NCBI GenBank assembly: GCA_014377425.1
Contig: JACMPQ010000090.1
Coordinates: forward strand, 1 to 58,956
DNA: 58,956 bases
Reading direction: 5' to 3'
Origin: Microbacteriaceae bacterium
GTDB lineage: Bacteria; Actinomycetota; Actinomycetes; Actinomycetales; Microbacteriaceae
The position numbers and the translations under genes are program-made. How positions within the stretch are numbered: the first letter of the stretch is position 1; the number at the start of each line of letters is the position of its first letter. The notes under the pieces are model-generated. The model was not told where the DNA came from. It saw only the letters and a program-made list of their open reading frames with translations, and did no database searches. Below, piece after piece: positions 34,323-43,093 of the stretch.

Positions 34323-36035
34323 CTACGCGTTAACCGCCACCGCCACCACCGCCGGCGAGGCCTCACCGGTGATCTCCCAGGGGGCAGCGATCGGAAAATA
34401 GTGCTGTAAAAATTCCAGAACGGCGTTTGCCCGCTCGTTGGCCTCGATCTCCGGAAAGCTGCCGTCGTTTAGGCAGAAAAAGTCGTGAGAACGGCGCTTG
34501 AGCAGCCCCATCAGCGAGCGCAGCCCCTCGTAGGTGGTGGTGTCCACGTATTTGACCTTGGCCTGGGTCTGTACAACGGCCCGGCCGCTCATCAATGAGT
34601 AGTAGTGATACAGAGAGTTGGTGACCGAAATATCGGTGGCCGACCGAAATGCGCTGGCACTGGTGCGGCGGAAATCTTCCGCAAACTCGGTTTCGAGTTC
34701 CACTAGCACGGATTTGCGCAGCGGGGTGGCGGCGTGCTCGAGGTGGCGCGTGGTGATGCGACCAAAGCGGTCCTGCAAAAGGCGCCGGTTTACGCGCGCG
34801 GCATTCTCGAAACCGCTGCGTTCGGGGTTGGAGTCGCCGAGCCCGATGCGGGTGGTCGCCTCGATGAACTTGGTGAGACCCCCCGGCGAGAAGAACATGT
34901 CCGGTGAGACCGGACGACCAAAAAACATGTCGTCATTGGAATACAGAAAATGCTCGCTGAGGCCTTTGATGTGGTGCAGTTGGCTTTCGATGGCGTGCGA
35001 GTTGTGGGTGGGCAGCACGCTGAGGTCGGGAAAGAAGTCTTCGCTGCGCACGATCTTTACCCGCGGGTGTTCGGCCAGCCAGACGGGCACCGGGGAATCC
35101 GTCACGACGAAGATGGTGCGAATCCACGGCGCGAACAGGTTCACCGAGCGCAGGGCGTACTTCAATTCATCAATTTGGCGATACCGTGCCTCGGCGCTAT
35201 CACCCTCGCCGACGACGTAGCTCTCCATCCGCTTTGCGCGGGCTCGTTGCCACTCGATGGAGGCACCGTCAACCCAGGAGAACACGATGTCGATATCGAA
35301 AGTGATGTCGCTGGCGTGCTGGCCAAACATCCCCTCAAGGGTGTCCCAACGCTGCCCGAAAAGCTCGATCGTACCCTCCACCGCTTCGCTCAGCGGCAGG
35401 GTGGTGCGCATCAGTGCGTTTTCTGTCGGGGCGATGATGGCACTGTCGCTGAATTGCCACAGCTCGACCCGAACGCCGTTCGCGGCGCCATAGCGGAGCC
35501 GACCGAGCGGTTCGATACGCGGCCGAAACAGCGTAAACGCACGCGCTTTCGGATCTCGAGAAAGCCTGCCTTCGGCTACCAGCGTGGGAGCCACCCGGGC
35601 ACGGTCTTCCACGCGGGAGTAAAACGGCTCGCGGGAGCAGGCCGCAGCCAGAGAAACGCGCAACTTTTTGCGATCGCGCCAGTTCACGACCACGATCGGC
35701 CGGTTGTCATCCGCCCGCACCAAAAAGAATCGAAGACCGGCGTCGATCAGGGCCAGACGCAAAAAGAGTAGATCTTCGACCATGGCTTCTTGTGGCGTGA
35801 GGGTGCCGTTGACGAGGGTAAAGAGCCCCTTGCTCACCAGAACATCGTCACGCAACATAACCCGGGCGTTTGGAAGGGGCTGAACCGCGAGAATCACCGG
35901 TGCGGCAATTGGTAGCGGCGTCGCAGCGTCCGTTGGAGGTGGAACCGCCGGTGGAACCGCCGGTGGAGAAAGCTTGTCGGTCATTGTGGCCCCATCGTTC
36001 GAGCCCTGTGGGGCACCCGTCGAAGTGCCCACCAT
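34323..36035 (-). CDS. Stealth-family sugar-phosphate transferase
   Basis: 570 residues. Stealth conserved region 1 is DIDIVFSWVDG, CR2 follows from ELKYALRSVNLFAPWIRTIFVVTDS to HFLYSNDDMFFGRP, then a CR3/CR4-like C terminus (SLYHYYSLMSGRAVVQT, FFCLNDGS). These proteins transfer hexose-1-phosphates in capsule synthesis in pathogens and resemble GlcNAc-1-phosphotransferase. The N-terminal 50 residues are Pro/Ala-rich, then a region of about 200 residues that I do not recognise. No polysaccharide gene cluster surrounds it, so it is an orphan. Confidence 0.92.
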   Translation of the reverse strand: MVGTSTGAPQGSNDGATMTDKLSPPAVPPAVPPPTDAATPLPIAAPVILAVQPLPNARVMLRDDVLVSKGLFTLVNGTLTPQEAMVEDLLFLRLALIDAGLRFFLVRADDNRPIVVVNWRDRKKLRVSLAAACSREPFYSRVEDRARVAPTLVAEGRLSRDPKARAFTLFRPRIEPLGRLRYGAANGVRVELWQFSDSAIIAPTENALMRTTLPLSEAVEGTIELFGQRWDTLEGMFGQHASDITFDIDIVFSWVDGASIEWQRARAKRMESYVVGEGDSAEARYRQIDELKYALRSVNLFAPWIRTIFVVTDSPVPVWLAEHPRVKIVRSEDFFPDLSVLPTHNSHAIESQLHHIKGLSEHFLYSNDDMFFGRPVSPDMFFSPGGLTKFIEATTRIGLGDSNPERSGFENAARVNRRLLQDRFGRITTRHLEHAATPLRKSVLVELETEFAEDFRRTSASAFRSATDISVTNSLYHYYSLMSGRAVVQTQAKVKYVDTTTYEGLRSLMGLLKRRSHDFFCLNDGSFPEIEANERANAVLEFLQHYFPIAAPWEITGEASPAVVAVAVNA

Positions 36036-36182
36036 CAGCTAGTTCTATTATGTCGCGCCGGAGCGACTGAATCCGAGCCGATCCATCACATAATTGAGCC
36101 CAACCCATTTTGTGACTGTTAACGCACCGCGCACCCTGCCGGTTCGGCCCGGGGGCGTGCCTCCTCCAGGATGGTCGGCGGG

Positions 36183-36530
36183 CTAGCGGCGGTTGCGATC
36201 CTCGGGATTGGGCACCTTGATGAGCAGTCCCCCCGCGATGAACACGAACGCCGCGGCAAACTGGGCCAGCTGCCAAATCAGACCGCTAAAAGGAAACGCG
36301 ACAACCGGATTCCACAGAACGGCTATCGGCGCAAATGCCGCCAGCCACCACCACAGCCCCGCTTGACCGGCGAAGACGCAGATGATGAGGGCGAGGATGC
36401 TGATGCCGTACAGGATGAAGATGAATCCGCCGCCACCGATCAGCACAACGCCTGCGACCAAGACGATCGTTGCCAAAATTCCGGGGGCAAGCGCCGGCCG
36501 GGAAAAAGCGGGGGTGGGGTACGAAGACAC
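36183..36530 (-). CDS. Small four-span membrane protein (DUF6804-like)
   Basis: 115 residues with four hydrophobic stretches (LAPGILATIVLVAGVVLIG, FIFILYGISILALIICVF, WWLAAFAPIAVLW, QFAAAFVFIAGGLLI). The WWWLA...AVLWNP pattern resembles small actinobacterial DUF6804 proteins, from memory. Function unknown. Same strand as the Stealth gene, 147 bp upstream of it. Confidence 0.65.
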   Translation of the reverse strand: MSSYPTPAFSRPALAPGILATIVLVAGVVLIGGGGFIFILYGISILALIICVFAGQAGLWWWLAAFAPIAVLWNPVVAFPFSGLIWQLAQFAAAFVFIAGGLLIKVPNPEDRNRR

Positions 36531-36613
36531 ACCCCAAGATTACGGGCCGGAGGTTGCCCGCCGCGCGCTGTGCGCTGCTCGAACGCCGGGACAGCGGTTA
36601 GCGCGGGTGGCCC

Positions 36614-37366
36614 TTAGCGCAGGGGCCGGATGATCTGAATCGGCGTGGTCATCGGCGGCAGTTCGCGCAACCGAATGAGTCCTGGGCGAAGTTCCCCCAG
36701 CCACGCTTCGTAGCCGGCCGGCGACAGGTGGAGCCGATCTTCGGTGTAGAGCGGATTCAACTCGCCGTCATCCAGTGCCATCGCCGGCCACAAATCCAGA
36801 AACTGAGCGTGAACTGTGGAGGCAAATTGACGCAGATGGATGTTCGCCTCCTGGATGCGCTGCGCATACTCGCGGCCCCGCGGCATAACCGACTGCACCA
36901 GCATCCGAGAACCGGGAAGGGCTCGGCGAAGGTTCACGCAGATCGTCTCGGTGTTGCGTACGAGGTGCTCCACGGTTTGACGAAGTCCGAGATCATTCGT
37001 GCCGATAAGAACGACGATCTCGTCGGGTCCGGCGGCGATGACCTCATCCAATCGTTCGAGCACGTGATCGGTGGTGTCTCCCCCCATGCCAAAGTTCAGC
37101 GCTCGCACCTCGGGAAACCACTCGCTCCACGAGCCGCCCTCGGTGATGCTGTCGCCCACAAACGCAATAACATCACGATCATCGTCGGAGGCTACCGTCG
37201 GCGACGATTGCGGGTCTTCCGCGAGCGACTGGGCCGCCGAGAAGTTGCCGGTTTCTCGGCCAAACTGACTCGACTCAGGCGACCCCTCTACGGCGTCGTC
37301 TTTTTCCGGTTCTTCCGCGGCACGTGACTCAGTCATTATCGAATCCTTGTTCCGGCTCTCGGGCAT
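36614..37366 (-). CDS. SGNH/GDSL hydrolase
   Basis: 250 residues from ATG 37366, which has AGAGGAG at ideal spacing; the frame continues to 37405 without need. The four SGNH blocks are seen: FVGDSITEGGSW (Ser), NFGMGGDTTD (Gly), LIGTNDLG (Asn) and EDRLHLSPAGY (Asp/His). An esterase or lipase, likely cytoplasmic since there is no signal peptide; residues 1-70 are acidic and disordered. The residue order is close to carbohydrate-esterase-like single-domain hydrolases. Confidence 0.9.
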   Translation of the reverse strand: MPESRNKDSIMTESRAAEEPEKDDAVEGSPESSQFGRETGNFSAAQSLAEDPQSSPTVASDDDRDVIAFVGDSITEGGSWSEWFPEVRALNFGMGGDTTDHVLERLDEVIAAGPDEIVVLIGTNDLGLRQTVEHLVRNTETICVNLRRALPGSRMLVQSVMPRGREYAQRIQEANIHLRQFASTVHAQFLDLWPAMALDDGELNPLYTEDRLHLSPAGYEAWLGELRPGLIRLRELPPMTTPIQIIRPLR

Positions 37367-37530
37367 GAGCACTCCTCTATTCTGAGCGAGTACCCTCAAA
37401 AGCACCAGCCTCCGAGGGCGTCTTAGACTACGGTGGGCGGCTCAGCCACCCGTCAGGTAGCCTTTCCGGACAGCGAGCCCCTACCCTTGACACAGCGACC
37501 GCGACCCTGCGGACCAATCGAAAGGCCACC

Positions 37531-37914
37531 GTGGAAACCGCCGTACTTCGACAGTTCATCACTGTTGCCGAGCGGTGGGGCTTGGGCTCAACCGGCCCGG
37601 TGAGCGAGCGCAAGCAGCCGGATATTGCTACCGCAAAGGGTCAGGCGGCACTGCGAACGCTCGGCGAGCTGGAGAAAAAGATCGGGCTCACCCTGTTTGA
37701 ACGGCGAGCTGATTCTTTGGAATTAACGGATGTTGGCGCAGCTCTGATCGCCAAAGCCCGCCTCGATGCGGCCGTCATCGCGCTGCCCGCGGGCACGGAA
37801 TTTCGCTCGCCCGCACCCTCCGGCGGTGGAAAAGCAAAGGCCCACAAGGGCAAGGGGCGCGCTCCCGCCGTGAAGGGCGCCCAGCCGAACGGAAAGCGGC
37901 GCCAGTCGCGTTAG
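37531..37914 (+). CDS. LysR-like HTH mini-protein with basic tail
   Basis: 127 residues, GTG start. Residues 4-75 resemble the LysR N-terminal winged helix (VLRQFITVAER, ELEKKIGLTLFERRADSLELTDVGAALIAKAR), but the recognition-helix segment is not the usual SQPALSxQI and reads QAALRTLGELEKK. There is no effector domain. The last 40 residues are Lys/Arg/Gly-rich (GGGKAKAHKGKGRAPAVKG). It could be a nucleoid-type DNA-binding protein or a decayed regulator; the short ORF is otherwise intact. Its stop lies in a 16-bp tandem repeat shared with the convergent WYL gene. Confidence 0.6.
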   Translation: METAVLRQFITVAERWGLGSTGPVSERKQPDIATAKGQAALRTLGELEKKIGLTLFERRADSLELTDVGAALIAKARLDAAVIALPAGTEFRSPAPSGGGKAKAHKGKGRAPAVKGAQPNGKRRQSR

Positions 37915-37947
37915 GTGCCAGTCGCGTTAGGCGCCAGTCGCGTTAGG
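37900..37947. repeat. 16-bp tandem repeat holding the stops of two convergent genes
   Basis: Three units (37900-37915, 37916-37931, 37932-37947) read (c/t)gccagtcgcgttagg. On plus, the first supplies TAG (37912-37914) of the LysR-like gene; on minus, the third supplies TAA (37943-37945) of the WYL gene. Confidence 0.93.
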
Positions 37948-38944
37948 CGATCTGGCCGCTGATGACGGCCGTTTCGGAGGCCGCGGCACTATTGAATCGC
38001 CCCGCTGCTTCCTGCACCAGGGCGTCAAACTTGGCTGAGCCACTCGCGCGCCACGGCCACTGCAACCAGACGACCATCCCTACCAACACCTCGGCGTGAT
38101 CGCTTTCGATCTTCCAGATCGTGTGCTCGGCGTCTGCTGGTGCGAGGGAGGATCCCCAGCGTCCGATGCGGGCCGCAACTTCCTCGAACTCCGCGTCGAT
38201 CACGACCGTGACGCTGTGCGTCTGCGGTGGTGACCCGAGTTGGCTTCGCACAAATGCCTCGGCATCCTCCAGTGGCAGGATGCGAACCCCGAAGCGAATA
38301 TCGGTGCCGGTCGCGGCCTGGATCCGATCCAGGCGCAGCGTGCGCCAGTCGTCTCGGTCAAGATCCCAACAGATCAGATACCAACGACGCGCAAACAGAA
38401 CCAATCGCACCGGCTCCACTCGGCGTGCGACCTCGTCGCCGGCATCTCGGGTCACCGTGAGCAGCTGCCGTTCGGAGTCCCGGCAGGCGAGCGCGAGCTG
38501 GGCCAGAACCTCCGGTGCAACCATTCCGTCGCTTGAATTGGGAATGCTCAATTCGGTATTATGATGTGCCGAGCTGATCCGGTCACGCAGGCGGGCGGGC
38601 AACACCTGCTCAAGTTTGGCCAGGGCAGCAACGGTGATTTCGGCAGCCTCAGAAATCAACCGAGAACTGGCCGCGGCTCGCAGGCTCAGCGCTAAAGCGA
38701 CCGCTTCACCGTCGGTGAAAACCAGGGGCGGCAGGTCTGCGCCCGCTTCGAGATGATATCCGCCGGCTGCCCCCCGGTTGGCATTCACGCGATACCCGAG
38801 ATCGCGCAGCCGTTCCACGTCGCGCCTCAAGGTGCGGGTGCTGATGTCGAGCCGACGGGCCAGTTCTCCGCCCACCCAATAACGATGCGTCTGCAGCAGG
38901 CTTAGCAGCCGGAGGGTGCGTGAGACAGCGGAAACATCGGACAT
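37943..38944 (-). CDS. WYL-domain transcriptional regulator
   Basis: 333 residues. An N-terminal helix-turn-helix (RTLRLLSLLQTHRYWVGGELARRLDISTRTLRRDVERL) is followed by a WYL-type sensor (PVRLVLFARRWYLICWDLDRDDWRTLRLDRIQA) and a WCX-like C-terminal domain. Such proteins bind DNA and sense nucleic-acid or other ligands; targets here are unknown. Its neighbour, the SDR-DUF2867 gene, lies 66 bp further on in the same direction and may be coregulated. Confidence 0.92.
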   Translation of the reverse strand: MSDVSAVSRTLRLLSLLQTHRYWVGGELARRLDISTRTLRRDVERLRDLGYRVNANRGAAGGYHLEAGADLPPLVFTDGEAVALALSLRAAASSRLISEAAEITVAALAKLEQVLPARLRDRISSAHHNTELSIPNSSDGMVAPEVLAQLALACRDSERQLLTVTRDAGDEVARRVEPVRLVLFARRWYLICWDLDRDDWRTLRLDRIQAATGTDIRFGVRILPLEDAEAFVRSQLGSPPQTHSVTVVIDAEFEEVAARIGRWGSSLAPADAEHTIWKIESDHAEVLVGMVVWLQWPWRASGSAKFDALVQEAAGRFNSAAASETAVISGQIA

Positions 38945-39010
38945 GCGGCAAGTGTGGCACCATTTCTGCCGAGAAACGACCTAAATGTCAGGGGGTAAAT
39001 CAGGACGCCA

Positions 39011-40693
39011 TTAGGCGTCGGATGTCTCCGTAGCCGTCTGCCGTGCAGACCCGTTCAGTACCGCAGACTGACGCACGGCGATCGCGGCGTTTGCCCGCGC
39101 CGTCTGCGTGATCCTGCTGGCCATGTCGTTGAAAATGATTCCGTGAAACGGGAGGATGGCGAACCAGTACAGCCGGCCGGCGAGCCCCTGCGGGAAAAAG
39201 ATCGCACGCTGAGTGTAAGTGGAGCCGCCCTCGGGACTCGGCTCGGAGCTGAGCTCGAGCCAAGCGCGTCCCGGGAGCTTCATTTCCGCTCGTAGGCGCA
39301 GAAATCGGCCGCGGCGAAGCTCTTCAACCCGCCAGAAATCGAGCGCATCACCGGTGTTGAGGTGATCGGCATGTTGTCTGCCGCGGCGAAGCCCGACGCC
39401 GCCCACCAGTTTGTCCAGCACCCCCCGGGCAGCCCAGGCCACCGGTAGGGAGTACCAACCGTTGTCACCCCCGATGCCTTCGATTACCCGCCAGAGTTCG
39501 TCATCCGGGGCCGCCGACTTTTTGACTTTGAGGTCGAGGTAGACGGTGTGTCCGGTCCAGTCCGGGTCGCTGGGAAGCAGGTTGGCGGGAGCACCCTCGA
39601 CCGAAGAGTTCTTCCAGCTGGTTTCCACCTCTCCGTCGCGCATTTTTTTGAGCGCCAAACGCACGGCGCGGCGATAGGTGGTGAGACCACCCTCGGGATC
39701 CGGGATGAAACGGGAAATGTCGTGTTCGTGAATGACGCAGTCGTATTGCAGTGAGGCGATGATCGGCACCGCGAGTGAGCGCGGGATTGGCGTGACCAGA
39801 TTTACCCATTGCGAGGCGAGCCACGGAGTGAGCACCGGAAGGGCCGCGATCGGACGCTGACGCAGCCCCGCTTCGAGGGCGTATCCGTTCATCATTTGCC
39901 CGTAGCGCAATACGTCGGGGCCGCCGATGTCGAAGGTGCGGTTGACCTCCGGCGGAAGATCCGCCGCGCCCACCAGGTAGTGCAGAACATCTCGCACGGC
40001 GATGGGCTGAATAAAGTTGCGTACCCATTTCGGTGCCGGCATATAGGGCAACACATCAGTGAGGTGACGGATCATCTCAAACGAGGTGGAACCCGAGCCA
40101 ATTACCACCCCAGCCTGCAGAGCAGCGGTGGGCACTCCCGAATCCAGCAGAATGCGCCCCACCTCGGCGCGGGAGCGAAGGTGTGGCGAAAGTTCACCCT
40201 GCGGATGAAGCCCGCCGAGGTAAACGATGCGCGAGACACCCGCATCTCGAGCCGCCTGCGCCACATTCGTCGCGGCTTCCCGCTCGCCGCGTTCGAAATC
40301 ACCTTTGGTTCCCATGCCGTGCACGAGGTAATAAACAACGTCGACCCCGGCCAGCGGAGCGAGGAGCGTGGCAGCGTGCCCGAGGTCGCCCACGTAAATC
40401 TGCACTTCGCCCGCCCAGGGGACATCGATCATGCGACTGGCGTTTCGCACCAGCACCCGAACCGCAAACCCGGCCTCTAGCAGTTTCGGAACTAGGCGAC
40501 CGCCGATATAGCCGGTAGCGCCGGTGACCAGAACGGTTCGCGCGGGTGTCTTTTCGACGGGCCACCTGAGCTTCTGTGACGGTTCGGGCGTCGCTGAGCT
40601 TTCGGGCTTGTTTGGGCGGGCATTTCCAGCCGGCTCCGGCATGATTTCAGACAACGACCGAGACTCCCTTGGCTTGGCGGCCTTTCGGCCCAA
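39011..40693 (-). CDS. SDR-type NAD(P)-binding protein fused to DUF2867
   Basis: 560 residues. Residues 50-330 form an NmrA/extended-SDR Rossmann fold (VLVTGATGYIGGRLVPKLLEAG); residues about 360-540 are DUF2867 (DDELWRVIEGIGGDNGWYS, DFWRVEELRRGRFLRLRAEMKLPG, GLAGRLYWFAILPFHGIIFNDM). The fusion is known in actinobacteria and its substrate is unknown; the C-terminal half may bind a lipid-like ligand. The start could be at ATG 40642 instead of 40693. Confidence 0.9.
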   Translation of the reverse strand: MGRKAAKPRESRSLSEIMPEPAGNARPNKPESSATPEPSQKLRWPVEKTPARTVLVTGATGYIGGRLVPKLLEAGFAVRVLVRNASRMIDVPWAGEVQIYVGDLGHAATLLAPLAGVDVVYYLVHGMGTKGDFERGEREAATNVAQAARDAGVSRIVYLGGLHPQGELSPHLRSRAEVGRILLDSGVPTAALQAGVVIGSGSTSFEMIRHLTDVLPYMPAPKWVRNFIQPIAVRDVLHYLVGAADLPPEVNRTFDIGGPDVLRYGQMMNGYALEAGLRQRPIAALPVLTPWLASQWVNLVTPIPRSLAVPIIASLQYDCVIHEHDISRFIPDPEGGLTTYRRAVRLALKKMRDGEVETSWKNSSVEGAPANLLPSDPDWTGHTVYLDLKVKKSAAPDDELWRVIEGIGGDNGWYSLPVAWAARGVLDKLVGGVGLRRGRQHADHLNTGDALDFWRVEELRRGRFLRLRAEMKLPGRAWLELSSEPSPEGGSTYTQRAIFFPQGLAGRLYWFAILPFHGIIFNDMASRITQTARANAAIAVRQSAVLNGSARQTATETSDA

Positions 40694-40750
40694 GTGAGGC
40701 TCAGGGTAACGGGTCGCGCAGAAAGCTGACCGTGAACCCGGCAGCGAGCG

Positions 40751-41605
40751 CTAAATCATCGCCTTCGGGTGCCACACCGTTTTGGTCTCGGTGAAGAAGG
40801 TGATGCGTTCGATGGTGGGCGCCGCAATTCCGGGTTCGGGTGGGCGAACCCGCTTGAGCGTCTCGGCGGCGAGCTGCTGCAGTTCGATCCAGTCGAGCTC
40901 TTCTCCACCGGCCAGATCGAGGGCGTTCACATCGCCGTGGCTGGCCAGCCACGGGGCAATTTCAGCGGCTAGACCGGTGAGGACGTTCACGACGCCGCCG
41001 GGAACATCACTAGTGGCAAGCACTTCGCCGAGGCTGATCGCGCTGAGTGGGGCCAGTGCGCTTGCTACGACCACGACCGTGTTTCCGCTCACCAACGCCG
41101 GGGCGATTACGCTGACAAGCCCAAGTAGCGATGAGCCCTGCGGCGCGAGAATGGCAACCACTCCGGTGGCCTCCGGGGTCGAGATATTGAAGTACGGCCC
41201 GGTCACCGGGTTACCGTTGCCCGCCACCTGCACATATTTGTCGGCCCACCCGGCGTACCAAACCCAAACGTCAATCGCGGCATCCACCTGGCCGGATGCC
41301 GCGGCCTCAGACACCCCCTCCGAGTGCTGAATCTCGCTGATGAACTGCGCTCTGCGCCCCTCCAGCAGTTCGGCGATGCGGTACAGCACCTGGCCGCGGT
41401 TATAGCCGGATGCCGCCGACCACCCGCTCACAGCAGCGCGGGCAGCCACCACGGCATCCCGGGCATCCTTGCGCGAGGCCTTCGCTGCGTTAGCGAGGAA
41501 CGCTCCGTTGCTGTCGAGAATCTCGTATACGTGACCGGACTCGCTGCGCGGAAACTTGCCGCCGATGTAGAGCTTGTAGGTTTTTGTTACGGCGAGGCGG
41601 GTCAT
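40751..41605 (-). CDS. Half-length aldehyde-dehydrogenase-like protein without catalytic domain
   Basis: 284 residues from ATG 41605, whose ATGA overlaps the stop of the preceding ALDH, so the two are translationally coupled. It matches ALDH from KLYIGGKFPRSESGHVYEI up to the coenzyme-binding domain. Where the neighbour has GNTVVLKPAE it has GNTVVVVASA, losing the NAD-binding Lys, and it ends (TVWHPKAMI) before the GQ(x)C catalytic region. It thus seems to be a pseudoenzyme. Pairing with a full ALDH and deoC is, from memory, recurrent in actinobacteria, so it may be a subunit or regulator. Confidence 0.8.
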   Translation of the reverse strand: MTRLAVTKTYKLYIGGKFPRSESGHVYEILDSNGAFLANAAKASRKDARDAVVAARAAVSGWSAASGYNRGQVLYRIAELLEGRRAQFISEIQHSEGVSEAAASGQVDAAIDVWVWYAGWADKYVQVAGNGNPVTGPYFNISTPEATGVVAILAPQGSSLLGLVSVIAPALVSGNTVVVVASALAPLSAISLGEVLATSDVPGGVVNVLTGLAAEIAPWLASHGDVNALDLAGGEELDWIELQQLAAETLKRVRPPEPGIAAPTIERITFFTETKTVWHPKAMI

Positions 41606-43089
41606 TTGCTCTGTGCCTTCTTGATCTGTGTGATGGTGGCCACGGAATTCGTGTCGGCGGCCTGCAAATACGCGGCAAGACCGTGGCGACCGCCCTCGCG
41701 CCCGTAGCCGGACTCCTTGTAGCCGCCAAAGGGGCTCGCCGGGTCGAACTGGTTGAAACAGTTGATCCAGACCACGCCGGCGCGCAGTTGGTCGGCGACA
41801 CCGAGCACCTTGCTGCCCTTGTCGCTCCAAATCCCCGCGGAGAGCCCATAGGGCGTGTTGTTGGCCTTGGCCACGGCCTCGGCGGGGGTGCGAAAGGTCA
41901 GAATGCTGAGTACCGGGCCAAACACCTCCTCGCGGGCGATGCGGTGGCTCGTGGACACACTGGTGAAGATGGTCGGTGCGAACCAAAACCCCTTCTCCGG
42001 CAGCACACACTCGGGGCTCCAGCGTGTGGCACCCTCGTCTTCGCCCACCGTGCTGAGTTCGCGAATGCGGTTAAGCTGCGCCCGAGAGTTGATTGCACCG
42101 ACATCCGTGTTCTTATCCAACGGATCTCCTACACGCAGGGTCGAGAGGCGCAGTTTCAGCCGCTCGACGACCTCGTCGTGCACGTTTTCCTGCACGAGCA
42201 GGCGGGAACCGGCACAGCAGACATGGCCCTGGTTGAAGAAAATCCCGTTGACAATGCCCTCGATCGCCTGCTCCATCGGGGCGTCGTCGAAAACAATGTT
42301 CGCAGCTTTCCCACCGAGTTCCAGGGTGAGTTTTTTACCGGTGCCGGCGGTTGAGCGGGCGATCGCACGGCCCACCGCTGTGGAGCCGGTGAAGGCGACC
42401 TTGTTGACATCCGGATGATTCACCAGCAGTTCTCCGGTGCTTCCAGCCCCGGTGACGATGTTGACGACCCCGGCAGGGAGATCTGCCTGCTGCAGAATCT
42501 CGGCGAACAACAGCGCGGTGAGCGGGGTGGTTTCGGCCGGTTTCAGAACGACCGTGTTTCCGGCGGCGAGCGCCGGGGCGATCTTCCAGGCCAACATCAG
42601 CAGCGGAAAGTTCCACGGAATCACCTGAGCGGCGACCCCGAGCGCCCGCGGGTTCGCCCCGAGACCGGCATGGTCGATTTTGTCGGCCCAGCCGGCGTAG
42701 TAGAAGAACCAAGCCGCGACTAGCGGAATGTCGACATCCCGGCTCTCCTTGATTGGCTTGCCGTTATCGAGGCTCTCCGCCACGGCAAGCTCCCGGGCGC
42801 GCTCCTGCACGAGTCGGGCGATGCGGAACAGGTATTTGCCGCGGTCCGCTCCCGAGAGTCGCGACCAAGTCGTCTCGTAGGCGAGGCGGGCGGCTTTCAC
42901 CGCATCATCCACGTCCTCGGCATTCGCGCTGGCGATCTCGGCGATCGGCACCTCGGTGGCGGGCGAGATGGTCTGGAACGGGCTGCCGCGCCCGGCAACG
43001 AACTCGCCGCCGATGAAGAGCCCGTAGCTCGGCTTGAGCGTCAGAATCGCGGTGGATTCGGGGGCGGGGGCGTAGTCGAGAAAAGTCAT
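41602..43089 (-). CDS. Aldehyde dehydrogenase
   Basis: 495 residues, full length. The coenzyme motif VVLKPAE, GSTAVG, the active-site Glu in LTLELGGKAANIVF and Cys in NQGHVCCAGSRLLV are present, with a C-terminal FNQFDPASPFGGYKESGYGREGG. It follows deoC by 4 bp. DERA makes acetaldehyde from deoxyribose-5-phosphate, which this enzyme probably oxidises to acetate. Confidence 0.92.
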   Translation of the reverse strand: MTFLDYAPAPESTAILTLKPSYGLFIGGEFVAGRGSPFQTISPATEVPIAEIASANAEDVDDAVKAARLAYETTWSRLSGADRGKYLFRIARLVQERARELAVAESLDNGKPIKESRDVDIPLVAAWFFYYAGWADKIDHAGLGANPRALGVAAQVIPWNFPLLMLAWKIAPALAAGNTVVLKPAETTPLTALLFAEILQQADLPAGVVNIVTGAGSTGELLVNHPDVNKVAFTGSTAVGRAIARSTAGTGKKLTLELGGKAANIVFDDAPMEQAIEGIVNGIFFNQGHVCCAGSRLLVQENVHDEVVERLKLRLSTLRVGDPLDKNTDVGAINSRAQLNRIRELSTVGEDEGATRWSPECVLPEKGFWFAPTIFTSVSTSHRIAREEVFGPVLSILTFRTPAEAVAKANNTPYGLSAGIWSDKGSKVLGVADQLRAGVVWINCFNQFDPASPFGGYKESGYGREGGRHGLAAYLQAADTNSVATITQIKKAQSK

Positions 43090-43093
43090 GGCG

